Positions 21,042 to 33,323 of a stretch of 64,000 nt of DNA are shown piece by piece (position 1 is the first letter of the stretch; each line of letters begins with the position of its first letter). A program made the translations under genes and the position numbers. The stretch covers positions 1,495,012-1,559,011 of the forward strand of contig CAJHNH020006667.1 of assembly GCA_905116865.2 (NCBI GenBank), read 5' to 3'. A model generated the notes under the pieces. It had not been told where the DNA came from and ran no database searches. It worked only from the letters and a program-made list of their open reading frames with translations. This DNA comes from Candidula unifasciata. Its lineage: Eukaryota; Mollusca; Gastropoda; Stylommatophora; Geomitridae.

Positions 21042-22475
21042 ACGATGGTCTCACTGCCAGTTGTGAAGTACTGTAGAAAGTTTTCCCAGTCGGCCAAAAA
21101 ACATGGAAATGATGAGTGTTATGGAAATTTAACCATACTAAAAGCTTCTTCATCGCCACTTTACGTTATCACCGCCAAACATGGAAATACAAAAAGCACA
21201 AAAAAAAAAAAAAAAACTACATGTTTAAAAAAAGTACATGTCTCCAAATGGTCACTCACAAAACAAGAAGGTACAGGGTCTTGTATTCTAGCATTAGAGT
21301 GAAGGTTGGAACAAGACCGTACCCGAATTACTCTAAAAGACAGAGAAAGTAGTGATTTGGCCATCTGATATTAATGCAGTGCGATCAGTCTATACAGGAG
21401 GCATTCTACAATAGAACTCCTGGGCTGAAGAAGATCAAGAAAGAGATGGATGGGCGGTGTAGTTGAATCCTGCAATAAGATTAACAAATCCATTTCTCGG
21501 GCAATTCGAGAAGCACAATTCAAATAAAGAAAACCACGGCACTAGACTACAACAACTCGATAACGGTGAGACGAAAACTTACGGCGCAAAATCATCGACA
21601 GTTAAGAAGCAATTCAACAGAATATGAAACATGTGCGATTGTTAGCTTGGATAGGGAAAGAAGAAATGTGCAGCACATTCCTCGCACAGATGTGCGCTTT
21701 AATTTCCAAAACATTGGATTGAAAGTTTATGTGGCGAAGTGGTCAGACCGTTTGCTTCGCGGTCTGAAGGTGGTAGGATCGTGTCACAGACGCTTCGTTC
21801 GGTTCCCGAGTGCAGTTTTTTCGGGGAGATCCCCGGGGATCCTCACTATGTAGTTCGTGCTTTGTGCGATAGACGGCTGGCCTTTCTGTGGAGAGAAACC
21901 CACCCTTGTGGGATAACCCGGTACAATGACGTCGATCTCCTTGACTTTAACTTACCCTAGTATTTATAACTAGTCATGCACAAAATTCAACAGAATAACC
22001 AGCTATCCATAAATTCAACAAGAAGCTATTCAAAGCACACACAACAACAGCATCAACAACAACAACAACAACGACAACAACAGCAACATCAACAAACAAA
22101 CATAATGCAGTGTATGAGACACATTTCCAATGCCTTAAACATAGAATTTCCCGAAAACTGAGGAAAGTAGCAGATACAGTAAAAACTGAATTGGCTTCCA
22201 AACCACCTGTTGTCTCTCAGCTGAAGTGGGAACATCCACAGACGCAATAAAACCTTGTCGAAGCCAGATGTGCAGGACGAAAATTTGCAGCTATCGCAGC
22301 CAAGCTGTTATCTTGCTCGTGGTATATTTTGCTTCGAAAAGATTAAAGGAGGAGACCAATACACCCTGAAGCTGGTTACTTGGAAGCTATTGGATGTAAA
22401 TAGTTGCCCTGTTTAGGGTTTCCTAACCTCACTTCATCTTCTCCAGCGGCTGCTTCTGTTTCACCTTCTCCTGCT
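21042..22475. other. Unassigned sequence with one SINE-like patch
   Basis: The interval 21,728-21,960 has a tRNA-like head (GTGGCGAAGTGGTCAGACCG) and a long body, and may be a SINE of a family with no other copy seen here. A CAA-rich patch lies at 22,038-22,100. No gene recognised. Confidence 0.35.
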
Positions 22476-22640
22476 CATCATCATCATCTTCATTTTCATC
22501 ATCATCATGATCATCATCATCATCTTCATCTTCTTCTTCTTCTTCTTCTTCTTCTTCTTCTTCTTCTTCTTCTTCTTCTTCTTCTTCTTCTTCTTCTTCT
22601 TCTTCTTCTTCTTCTTCTTCTTCTTCTTCTTCTTCTTCTG
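22476..22640. repeat. (ATC)n-(TTC)n array
   Basis: ATC units followed by about 115 bp of TTC. Downstream sequence does not resemble a GAA-SINE body. Confidence 0.95.
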
Positions 22641-23206
22641 CCTTACTTGGAGGAGACTTTACATCTCAGACCTCAACAAAGGTTATACTGCTTATGTTTG
22701 TTGCTTATATGTGTTGCCAAGGTATTCAAATTTTCACATACATTTATCTGTTTTCCTCTGTCTTTCCTGTAGTTCTCATATGATTTTAATGCTCCTATTC
22801 AACGCTTTAACGGATCTAGCAGCCCCCCCCCCCCCACCCCAACACGACTAAGCTTTTTGTTGTCTATGTCTATCAATGAACTAATGAGTGAATGAATGAT
22901 TGGACCTCACCGCACCCGGGGTATTCTCGCAGCTGCTTTGTTGCCTCAATCATTAGCCAACGATGAGATCTATACAAATGGCGCCAGTTGCAACTGTACA
23001 ATGTTCATAATATTCTCAACACCGTTGAACAATCACACAGACAAGCTCATCTACTGCATCCAGTCGCTTTAGCTCTAACTGTCTGACAATGTTCAAACAG
23101 AAGAATATTAGAGCCAAATAATCATGGTAGCTATATGGTTTATCTCCATAATGAGGTGACAAATTCGTCCTGACTAATGCTTTGAAGGAAGTGAAGATTG
23201 TTTCCG
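22641..23206. other. Unassigned sequence
   Basis: No gene recognised. A C-run lies at 22,823-22,835. Confidence 0.35.
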
Positions 23207-23220
23207 AACTCTACAGTTCT

Positions 23221-23491
23221 TCCCTGAGTGGTTCCGGGGCCACAATTTGGGAAAAACAAGAAAAGACCCACTGCCTTCCCAACAGGCACATCGTAAAAAT
23301 CGACTAACTGGGGGCTTCCTTCGAAGTCAAAGTGCATCTGCATGAGAATAAAGAAACCAACAGTGTACATAAAAATAAATCAAATCCGTGAAACGGATGT
23401 GCAAGCAACCCTCAGGTTCTGGAATAAGACTAGACCAACAACGAGAGGTTTCCGCTGGAGTTTACAGCCGGTGAACGTAAGGAAGTAGAGA
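23221..23491 (+). repeat. GAA-SINE with 12-bp target duplication
   Basis: Starts TCCCTGAGTGGTTCCGGGGC and contains GACCCACTGCCTTCC and CCAACAGTGTACATAA. AACTCTACAGTT occurs just before it (23,207-23,218) and just after it (23,492-23,503). The tail GGAAGTAGAG is degenerate, not a clean GAA run. Confidence 0.85.
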
Positions 23492-23503
23492 AACTCTACA
23501 GTT

Positions 23504-23587
23504 TTGTTTTTGAGTGGACGAACAACCAGAAGTGTCCACTGGAGTTTACATCCGATGAATGTGAGGAAGCAGGGGAACTCTACAGTT
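23504..23587 (+). repeat. Second GAA-SINE tail fragment plus third target repeat
   Basis: Contains only the last part of the SINE (GAGTGGACGAACAACCAGAA to GAATGTGAGGAAGCAGGGG) followed by a third AACTCTACAGTT at 23,576-23,587. Either the tail and target were duplicated or a 5'-truncated copy landed in the same site. Confidence 0.75.
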
Positions 23588-23681
23588 TGGTTCTTGCGTA
23601 AACGTTCTTGAGATCCTTGGCAATGACAGATAACAGAGTTTCATACTTCGTGAGTCGTTCTCGAAAGGCGACCAGTCTATC

Positions 23682-24124
<443 letters not shown>

Positions 24125-24350
24125 GCATCGGGCATATGGGAAGAGCATCAATATTTTTACAGACCAATTGGCACTAGGTGGGTAATATGGTCAGCATTAT
24201 GCCGGGGGTCTTTACTTCCCCGGAACATCCATCCTGGTACCGATTTTAGGCTGGGTCGAACTGAGACGCCCCATACCATCATAAAAAATCTACGCAGCCA
24301 GCAGTGGGTTTCGATTGTGGTATGTTGAAACTAAGAGTCGGACTCACAAC
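24125..24350 (-). repeat. tRNA-derived SINE (tSINE-2), minus strand
   Basis: The plus strand reads the family in reverse: AGACCAATTGGCACTAGGTG, GGTAATATGGTCAGCATTAT, GTCTTTACTTCCC and TAGGCTGGGTCGAACTGAGA. Confidence 0.7.
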
Positions 24351-25177
24351 GCCTAAGCCACGGACAACGCACGGTTTGACCTATGCCTGATTAAAATACA
24401 AATATAACACTCACACCGCTACTGCTGTTTTTCTTTTCTTTTTAAATCTTTTGGGGGATGGGTTTAAGCGTACGTACACACTGATATACTGATATACCAT
24501 ATATATATGGGGGCCGAGTGCACCCTGAAATTTTTCTCGGTGTTTGTAATGTTCTCAGACACACAGGGGATAGACACAAAGACAACATTGGGGGTTGGGG
24601 GTGGAGTGGAATAAGCCTTCTTTCAAATTTTCTAGGGGCGGGCTCTAAAAGCCTAAGCATTGTTTGAGTGTGTGTGTGTGTATGTGTTTGCGTGAGGTTT
24701 AACTGTATAAAAATACCGTAATTTTTACGATGGTCTCCCCATTTGCACACCGCTACACACTAGCTCGCTTATGATTGGACGACCTACTGACCACATCACT
24801 ACTGATAGGTCGGCCTCGAGCGATCCGACTTTCACACAAGGTCACGAGGATATTCCGCACTCGCGCTCATATCGCATGTTGTATATTTCACCATGCCAGA
24901 GCTTTTACCACTTCTGAAACATGTAGATACTGTGTCTAACACACAACTCCCCAGAGAGTGACAAAACCTATGTCACAGGCAGTCTCTTTCTCGGAAATAA
25001 AAACGTAAATACCAGACAACAACAGACTGCGACACCCATAACCTCGACCACGGTAGACTAGTCCAACCAACTTATCAATGGAGTTAACCTACAACTGGTG
25101 CTGTGCAAATGGAGGACCATAGCAAAAATAACCAAATAGACTTAACAAGAGAAATTCTAGATTCTGTTGATTGGATT
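24351..25177. other. Unassigned sequence
   Basis: No gene recognised. A GT run lies at 24,665-24,690. Confidence 0.35.
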
Positions 25178-25199
25178 GGGGGGGGGGGGGGGGGGGGGG
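25178..25199 (+). repeat. G22 homopolymer
   Basis: 22 consecutive G. It could form a G-quadruplex and is a likely place for length error in sequencing. Confidence 0.95.
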
Positions 25200-25604
25200 T
25201 AGCGAATTACACATTTTCTAAGACTGGGACTGAGACTCTCTAAAAATGTTTTTTTTTTTTTTTCAGGGGCGCTCAAGGAGCACAAGGTTCCAGCACCACA
25301 GCTTTAACTTCTCGAAGCGCAGAAACCAGAAAGAAGGGTGTGCATAACCGGCACCAAAATTTCAGTCTAATCATCCATCCTGCAGCTCGCCAAGAGTTAC
25401 GGTTGGTCATCACGTGCGATCATTGGATTCTTATATCAGGACTACTTGGTCTGTGACCCTATTATGACACATTAGCTAAAATATGCCATATCGTTGTTTG
25501 CTGATTTTTATTTTCCTATAAAGTTTGCCAAGTTTTTGAGCTCATTCCTCATTCGCAAAGATTATAGGGTAGGCAGGAAAGATTAGAAAGTAAATATAAA
25601 AGAT
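25200..25604. other. Unassigned sequence
   Basis: No gene or element recognised. A T run lies at 25,250-25,263. Confidence 0.35.
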
Positions 25605-25945
25605 AAGAGGGGGTTAGCAAAGATGAGAGGTGAGTAGCAAAGATGAGAGGTGAGTAGCAAAGATGAGAGGGCGAGTTACAAAGATGAGAAGGTGAACGGA
25701 CGAAATATAAAGGTAAGTAACACAGATCAGAAGAAGAGTAGCAAAGATTAGAAGGTAAGCAGCAAAGATGAGAAGATAAGTAGAAAAGATTAGAAGATGA
25801 GCAGCGAAAAAAAAGGTAAGTAGCAAAGATGAGAAAATGAGTAACGTAGATGATAAAGTGAACAGCAAAGATGGAAATTTGAGTAGCAAAGATAATTAAA
25901 ATAGGTCAGTAGATGAGAAGGTGACAGCAAAGATGAGAAGCAGCA
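25605..25945. repeat. Degenerate minisatellite, unit about 20-22 bp
   Basis: Repeated GTAGCAAAGATGAGAGGTGA-type units, perfect at first (25,617-25,680) and more diverged further on. The LLIFATHLLIFA-type frame on the minus strand is an artefact. Confidence 0.9.
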
Positions 25946-26062
25946 AATATGCAAACAGAAAATCCTGGGCTGATCATATGAGAGATCAGGCAGGTACATC
26001 ACTGTCCCATGTATATCTACTGCTAAAGTAGAGGAGTGAAAAATGTTTAGTAATAAGGTATC

Positions 26063-26234
26063 TTCTTCTTCCTCTTCCTCTTCTTCTTTCTCTTCCTCCT
26101 CTTCTTCTTTTTCTTTTTCTTCTTCTTCTTCTTCTTCTTCTTCTTCTTCTTCTTCTTCTTCTTCTTCTTCTTCTTCTTCTTCTTCTTCTTCTTCTTCTTC
26201 TTCTTCTTCTACTTCTTCTTCTTTTTCCACTTCT

Positions 26235-26266
<32 letters not shown>

Positions 26267-26294
26267 TTCTACTTCTTCTTCTTTTTCCACTTCT

Positions 26295-26326
<32 letters not shown>

Positions 26327-26680
26327 TTCTTCTTCTTCTTCTTCTTCTTCTTCTTCTTCTTCTTCTTCTTCTTCTTCTTCTTCTTCTTCTTCTTCTTCTT
26401 TTTCTTCTTCTTCTTTTTCGATCACCGGCTGTAAGCTCTGGTGAAAAGTCCCGGTTGTTCGTTCATTTGGGCTTTAGCTTTGTGCCAGGGCCTGAGTTGT
26501 GAGTGTACATCCGTTTTACTGTCTTATATATGTGCAGCTAGTTGTTCCTTGCCCCTCCGACGACACTCCGACTTCGAAGGAAGTCCCCAGTTAGTCGACT
26601 TCTACGACATGCTTGCTGGGAAAGCAGTGGGTCTATTCTGGTTTTCTCCCCACAATAGGGTCCGGGAACACACATGGGGA
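26063..26680 (-). repeat. GAA-SINE with a tail of about 358 bp, bounded by target duplications
   Basis: The SINE body on the minus strand occupies 26,421-26,680 and starts (minus) at TCCCCATGTGTG. Its 3' tail is the TTC array at 26,063-26,420. TAATAAGGTATC at 26,051-26,062 and TATTAAGGTATC at 26,681-26,692 flank body plus tail and match at 11 of 12 positions. The whole array therefore lies inside the target duplication and belongs to the SINE. Sub-structure with repeated ACTTCTTCTTCTTTTTCCAC blocks shows later internal duplication. Confidence 0.88.
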
Positions 26681-26692
26681 TATTAAGGTATC

Positions 26693-27631
26693 AATCTGGG
26701 CACCTTGAATACACCTATATACAAATATACCCCAGCAGAATGCTGTTTTATTTCCACTTTCGAAAACCGTTTCGCTGAAAATTAAACAAAGAAAAATATT
26801 AACACAAATTAAAACGAGTATATTTACTCTCCTACGGCGCAGCTGTAACATACAAACGGGTGGGAACCAGCCGATTAAGCCCTGTGCTCAGAATCAACAG
26901 CTGCAGATGTTTCCAAGACTTGGACAACGCAAAAAAGCACACAATAGAGAAGAATGAAAAAAAAAAGAGCAAATACTTTTCTAAAGGCTTGAACCGAAGA
27001 GTGTATAATGGTAACTTGAAGTAGTTCACTAGTACTGACTTAAGGGCGTGAAAAGTTCATCTTTTCACTGACTCTAAGTTTGAACATCCACAACGAGGTG
27101 TGACTGTAAAACTATACTTTGATGACCCCCCGAGCTGTATTGACTCAGGTCTGTATTTCTCGTATGAGTAGCAATTCAGAAATGGTATGCTTTTGTCATG
27201 CAGATGCCTCACAGACTAAAGTGAGTTTATAGATACGGAAAATTGCTATTCTCATAATTTATGAAAACATCAATTAGAGTTTTAAAACGTGTAAAGTTAA
27301 GATGAAGATGGGTGTGGCAAAATATGGGTGTGGATTTTACATATAAGTAACACTCGGAGTACGGCACGCAATGTAAGTGGAAATGGCAGACGTTTGTTAA
27401 CGTAACAGGAGACGGACTATATATTAGTAGTTGAGAGAGAACAAACGAACGAACTTTGTTTTCAAAGGGTCACATATTAGGCACGCCTTACATTCGGCCC
27501 TTCCAAACTCCCATCTTTCACACAGCAGTTGTATTTCATCAATAAAGCATGTTATGTTCATGTAATAATATGCATATTATGAATTTCAATGAGAAAACAA
27601 AAGCATGGGTGGTAAAATATGTGCGCACATT
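26693..27631. other. Unassigned sequence
   Basis: No gene or repeat recognised. Confidence 0.35.
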
Positions 27632-27837
27632 CGCGCGCGAACACACACACCCACATACACACGCAAACACATTCACTCACTCACATACATATATCACTCA
27701 CTCACACACATATAGGCACCCAATACACACACACATCCACATACACACGAACGTGCACACACACACACACGTACATACACACTCATACATACAAACACAC
27801 ATACATACACACATACACGCACACACACCAACGCATA

Positions 27838-27881
<44 letters not shown>
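27632..27881. repeat. (CA/CATA)n and (GA)n microsatellites
   Basis: CA units interrupted by TACAT and TCACT words up to about 27,835, then about 20 GA units. Confidence 0.93.
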
Positions 27882-27887
<6 letters not shown>

Positions 27888-27888
<1 letters not shown>

Positions 27889-28055
27889 ACTGATTAGACA
27901 GACGGATTAGACAGACTGATTAGACAGACATGCAGACTGATTAGACAGACATTCAGACTGTTTAGACAGACAGACTGATTAGACAGACAGACCACTCGAG
28001 ACAGACAGACAAACCACTCAAGACAGACAGGCAGACCACTCGAGACAGAGAAATG
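27888..28055. repeat. GACA-rich minisatellite
   Basis: Units of GATTAGACAGACAGACT type change into units of CACTCGAGACAGACAGAC type. Two sub-families occupy successive halves. Confidence 0.85.
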
Positions 28056-29279
28056 TCTTGAAGGAAAAAGTGGCAGGCCGTCAGAAAATAAAATCATCTC
28101 TGTACACATAGCTTTCGATTTTCATGTTGTCTAGTGTGTTCTTCTATCTTTCTACTTCTTTCTATGAGTGCCGTTCACAATACTTTCTGTTACTTGATTA
28201 ATTCCTTCTAGAAACGGGTTTTAAAAAAAAAACAACCTAAACACATACACTGAGATTGATGACGTCATTAACGCTGACAACAACACAATACATAACACCC
28301 ATAGAATAGTGGTCTGAACTGGGGGTGGGGGAGAAGGGGGGGGGGTGTAATAAAATTATAGTACCAGTCTGTGCTTCTGAGGCTGTCGAGATTACCAAAA
28401 ATCCTAACCCCAACCCCAACCCACAACACCCCTAGAATATTGGACTTTCCCAGAAACTCATGGATTTCCGTTGTTTTTGGTGAATTAAAATAGCAAATAA
28501 TAAACTTAGTACATGACATCGTTAGACATGGTAAAAGACCCAACCGCACACGCGACTCTTACAGGGTTGTGTAAGCAGCTCCTGTGTATGTAATATACAC
28601 ATGCGTTTTTTGTTGTTGTTTGTTTGCTGTCATTATTGCCTCCTTTGGACATGAGCTACGTCATTCTGGGACTGAAAGAGTTACAAGAAGGAGTAAAGTA
28701 ATATTTTTTTTAACACGTTATTTACAACACCTACCGAGGAGTGCCGGTAGGTTTATCGAAATGCCAACCCAGAACCTGTCTGCGTTGCGCCACTGGTGTA
28801 AAGTAGTCCTTTAACTTCACAAACACGTATTCAATAACGTAATTCAATGTCACAAGTTAAAAACGAATAAATAAAATTCAACTTGATTCCTGACACGAGT
28901 AAAATCTGTTTCATTCATAATACATATTTCACTTGGGCAATACGGTGTTTGTTCAATGCGGCATGAAAGAACTCATTTTTCTGTCAGGATGATTTATTGC
29001 CAAGCGTGTGATCCCCTCTGTGAAGAAGTGCTTTCACCTGATATAATCTTACTTTCTTTGCTTGTACCAAATCCAACCTGGCATAAAACATCGCACGAGA
29101 GTACTGAAGTCATCAAAGTTCAAATGCCCCATCAACTATGTTGTTAAATTGTTTATGCGTGTTTTCCTGAATTCCAAAGCAGGTTCGTGCACCGACCGAA
29201 TGCATTGTGACCTGGGTTTTAGGGGAAAAACTAGTCAACAAAATGCAGAGAGTTAGTCACACTATGGTGTTTTTTTTTA
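28056..29279. other. Unassigned sequence
   Basis: No gene or named element recognised. Confidence 0.35.
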
Positions 29280-29509
29280 ATGGTTAGTTGCGTATCCTTT
29301 ACAGGACAGTGCAGAACCAACCGCAGCAGCCCTTGGCTGTTGTGTGGTTACTCTATGCAATTTTACGTCGAGTAGTTTGCCATTGCTTCTGGACGGTCAG
29401 CCCCTGATACTACTGTCGAAACCAACGCAAGCGCGAGGTCAACAGCTGGGATCGAACCCGGCACCCCGGCATTACGAAGCGTTCGCATCGACTTAGCCAC
29501 AGAGCCGAC
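29280..29509 (-). repeat. tRNA-derived SINE (tSINE-1), minus strand
   Basis: In reverse it contains GGGATCGAACCCGGC (B box complement), CGAAGCGTTCGCATCGACTT, AGCCACAGAGCCGA and, at the other end, GTTAGTTGCGTATCCTTTAC. It is full length compared with 2766-2995. Confidence 0.88.
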
Positions 29510-31273
29510 CTTTTTAAATTGAGAAAATATTGAATGTTTGGACACTTCCATTTGGTACCTAAATGCAGTGAGATGTTTTTAACGTTGTCAATATTTGCTT
29601 TGGTGTTAGAGAATAAAACACACTCTGAATTAGGGCGACGAATGGTCATACCGACGGAAGGATAAAAACATATACCAGGCAGACAAACGTACAGAGGGGC
29701 CGATGATTGGACTGACGTGTGGGACCAAAGGCAGGATGATCGGACCGACCAAACACGGACTGAGCAAAAGAAAGGAAAGAGAGACAAACGGAAAGCCAGA
29801 GTCAGACAAACAGATTTGAAGATAGACAGAATTGTTGCTTTTGTGGGATGGCCGACTGAATTCTAATCGCTAAAGTATGTGAACTTAGATAACTTAGTCT
29901 CATCTCAGAAGGCAACAGACTCATTTCCAGCCATATCAAAGCTTTGTAAATCATCATCATGCGAGATTGCCGTAAATAACTTAAGTCAACTGAGGGCAAC
30001 ATTATGCTGGAAAACACGGTGGACTACTCGCCATTCGGCAAACTAGTCTACCCAAAAGTAACGTAACACAACATATGACTCAACTGAAGTGAAGGAAGGT
30101 GAGCAAAAGTACAAACAAATTTTCGACAGAAGTCTTTCTGGTGGCACTTGCCCTCCTTTCTCGATGACAGAGTGTTATGTTATGCAATAGCGAGACACGG
30201 ACATCACAGAGCGTGTGACTAGCAAGATTCTCTCAAGTAATGCCTTGGAAGTGCATTCCCTCCATTGCACACAGACTTGTAGAGATCATGTGTTGCCGTG
30301 TAGCATGATCTCGTCTTTGTTTGCTCCAAATACAAGTAACATTAAAACGTTTGAAACAAAATCATGCTGCAGACGCGACCAGATCACAAGAGCAGTGCTT
30401 TGCCTGTCCGTCTGGTAGACCAACTGCCAACCATCGTTAAGAGCTTGTTTTGCGCTGTAATAAAATTAGGTTTTCATGTTGTTTTTCTTGTTCCTAGGAA
30501 ACGGTTAGTGACCTCTCTAATGCGCTCCTCTGACAAAGGTCTTCATCAACGATCAAAACAACAAGGGCAGTCCACATTATTTTCGACATCCCTTTTGATG
30601 AAGATCTATCCAGAATGCTTTGTTTGAATACACACAAAAAAAGAGATCTTTGCACGATCTAAAAGCTGATCCTGGTACAATGACCCAGGTTAGATTCCGT
30701 TCCCAGAACAAGCGAAAGGAGTGAGTGTGAGCAGGTGGGGCGAAAATATTGTAGGAGAGACTGTGTGAATAGATCCTAAATAAATACCTCATGAGAGTTA
30801 TTAATCTGCAAAAAAAGCTATAGTTTATTAAAAAAAATGACACGAACAATCATAAATTGCAGTTACTAAAAAGCAATAAATCTACGGTCAGTAAAGCCAT
30901 TAATCATTACCATCACCGTGTGTCATGTCGTTCAAAGAACACCGTTGTCATTAGAAACCGTCTAAAATAAACGAAATGTTCCCAGGACTCGAGCGTCTGC
31001 AATTGTCATTGTTAACTTTTGTTAACAATGTCAGCCAATTCACTGCCGTATTCATCGCATTCTGTCATTGTTACCCTTCGTCTTCGTTACTAATCATCCT
31101 ACTTTTCTCTCTCCCCCCACCCCCTCCCTCCAGCCCCACCCCTCCCTCCAGCCCAACCCCTTCCTTCTTCATTTGGAGTCGTGCAGCACCGGAAACATAA
31201 GATAATAAGAGAAATATTACGTATGTACAATCAAGAGTGCGACCGAAACGTCCAACAACAACTACACTCTAAG
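29510..31273. other. Unassigned sequence
   Basis: No gene recognised. A C-rich, CCCTCC-repeated patch lies at 31,112-31,162. Confidence 0.35.
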
Positions 31274-31400
31274 CCAGTGTTCCTCAACCTTGTTTACACC
31301 CGCGACCCACTGCAACAGGGGAAATGATTGCACCGCCCACCCGCAAGCTTATGGAAACAGGAAGAAAAACAAATGTAGATATCAGTTTGTTTGTTATTTT
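31274..31400. mobile_element. Possible hAT 5' terminus without a partner
   Basis: CAGTGTTCCTCAACCTTG followed by CCCGCGACCCACTGC is the typical opening of Charlie-like hAT elements. I could not find a matching right end or an 8-bp duplication, so the element is truncated or decayed. Confidence 0.4.
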
Positions 31401-31796
31401 AATATAATCATGAGGTTCAACGATTAAACAAATGCCAAATCTGCTGCTGCTTACTGGTTTACTTCTTCTAAAGAAAGTTCAAATGTTTAGTTCGCTGTTC
31501 TTTTTGTTTTGAGTCAATCTTTTGAAATTCAAGACAAGAAATAACTTGCTTTCTTAAATAACACGGCACCATATTAGAAAACAATTCAGACAAGGGTGAG
31601 GAAATAAGAATGTGTCAACGCGCGGACTGCCGAAGCTGAAACAATACTGATAGTTCTTGGTCGCGACTAAAATTTCGGTACACACTGTATTGTCGCGTAC
31701 GACGCCACACAAGCTTTACAGCAGCAATGTAGTGCTGCAATTATTAACCGCTACACGAGGAGTGCATGAGTACTACACGAAAACCTCAACAAATGT

Positions 31797-32008
31797 CTGT
31801 GGCTTAGGCGTTGCGAACTAGCTTCGTAATACCAGGGTCCGGGTTTAATTCCAGTTGCGGACGATTTGTCTTGCGCTGGTACCGAGAGCTCACCGTTCAG
31901 TAGAAGCAATAGCAAACTACTGACTGTAAAATTTGCCTAGGAAAACCACAGCAGAAAACAAAATGCTAGTTTGTTCTGCAACGTCCTGTAAAGGATTCGC
32001 AAATAACA
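31797..32008 (+). repeat. tRNA-derived SINE (tSINE-1)
   Basis: The head TCTGTGGCTTAGGCGTTGCG has a decayed B box (GGGTTTAATTCC), and the body ends in TGCAACGTCCTGTAAAGGAT. It forms a sub-type with the copy at 45,075 (GGCGTTGCGAAC in both). Confidence 0.85.
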
Positions 32009-32199
32009 TGAGTTATAGTGCTTATTTCAGAGCCCAGACTGGAATAAAGGTCACGTAACCGTCGGTGGCACAAATATATCTTCTAGGCGACTGATTTCCC
32101 ACAACTTGTACCTGTTTGTGATTACCATCCTTCAGGTGTTACTCTTACAGACTCTTTTTTTTTTTTAAAGAGAAAAACTATCTACCCCATCCATTACAT

Positions 32200-32656
32200 C
32201 AGCGTTTCTCAAACTTTATCGCCGCGGCACCCATGTCGGATTAAAAAAATGTCGCGGCACACTTACCTTTAAAGCGGTTTGAATGCTTAGTAAGAGAAGA
32301 AAAAACAACGCAAATGTAATGTTCAGCTGTCTTTAATTCTATAAATGACACTGTTTAAATGAATGTTTTACTATTTACTTTATGTTTTTGGGAAGTTTAG
32401 TTAACTGTACCCTCGAATCACTTGAAGGTTGCTTCTGTATCTAAGTTTTTTTTTTTTAAGTACGCGTAAGTTGCAGCCTTGCCAGTAGCAGTGTCTTTTG
32501 AATACACCTGCATCCAGAACGATTCTTGGTTTCCTTTGTGGTATTTCTGTTTTAAACTATTGTCTTCGCTGATCTCAAGCAGATTTTAGAAAAAAAATTC
32601 ATGATTGCCACGGCACCCCTAGTATACGTTTGCGGCACCCAGTTTGAGAACCTCTG
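32200..32656. mobile_element. hAT-type non-autonomous element, family 1, second copy
   Basis: CAGCGTTTCTCAAACTTTAT at the left and AGTTTGAGAACCTCTG at the right are inverted. CATTACAT flanks both sides (32,192-32,199 and 32,657-32,664). It is 457 bp long and aligns with 8966-9496. Confidence 0.9.
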
Positions 32657-32664
32657 CATTACAT

Positions 32665-33323
32665 GGTTAGGCAGAAATTTTTGGTGAGCCACCTGGAGTT
32701 TTCTATGAGCCACGACCCTCGAGTTGAAGAGCAAAGCTTTGAGCCATTAGACGCGAGAGAGCGAGCATCTAGATTTTTACCCGGTGGGCCATCGCGTCGA
32801 TTCTGAAATCGGTAACTAGCTAATCCGTTACTGAATGCCACCGTTTAGAGAGAAAAAAAATGTGTTTTACATCTTGAAGGTTAGAGATGTGCAGAACACC
32901 ACAGAAAGGAAATATGCTCAGCAATGTAAAGTAAAAAAAAAAAACAGCAGGGAGACCTGAAGACCCCCAGAACTGTCATTCCACGCGTGTTTCATAAATC
33001 ACGGACAGTTAATTCCATTCATAATGTTGTCTCCGCCCCCAAACCACTAGCCTTTTTATTCCTACACGCAGTCGATGAAAGGGTGCAGTTAGTGACTGGA
33101 TATTTATCATTCTTTGAAGTGGGCGATTACCTTGGGGAATACAGATTGGAGATAACTATGATGGAGAGAAGAAAGAAAACAGACAAGCAAGGACATGGCT
33201 AGTGTAGTTATCCCGAGGCGTGTGGTATGTCTGGTATCAGATGCAACAGAGTGTGCACATGGCTGCGTCAGCATTCCGTGAAATAGCGTCACAGATGATG
33301 TATTTTGACAGTGTGGCTTAGCG
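32665..33323. other. Unassigned sequence
   Basis: No gene or element recognised. Confidence 0.35.
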
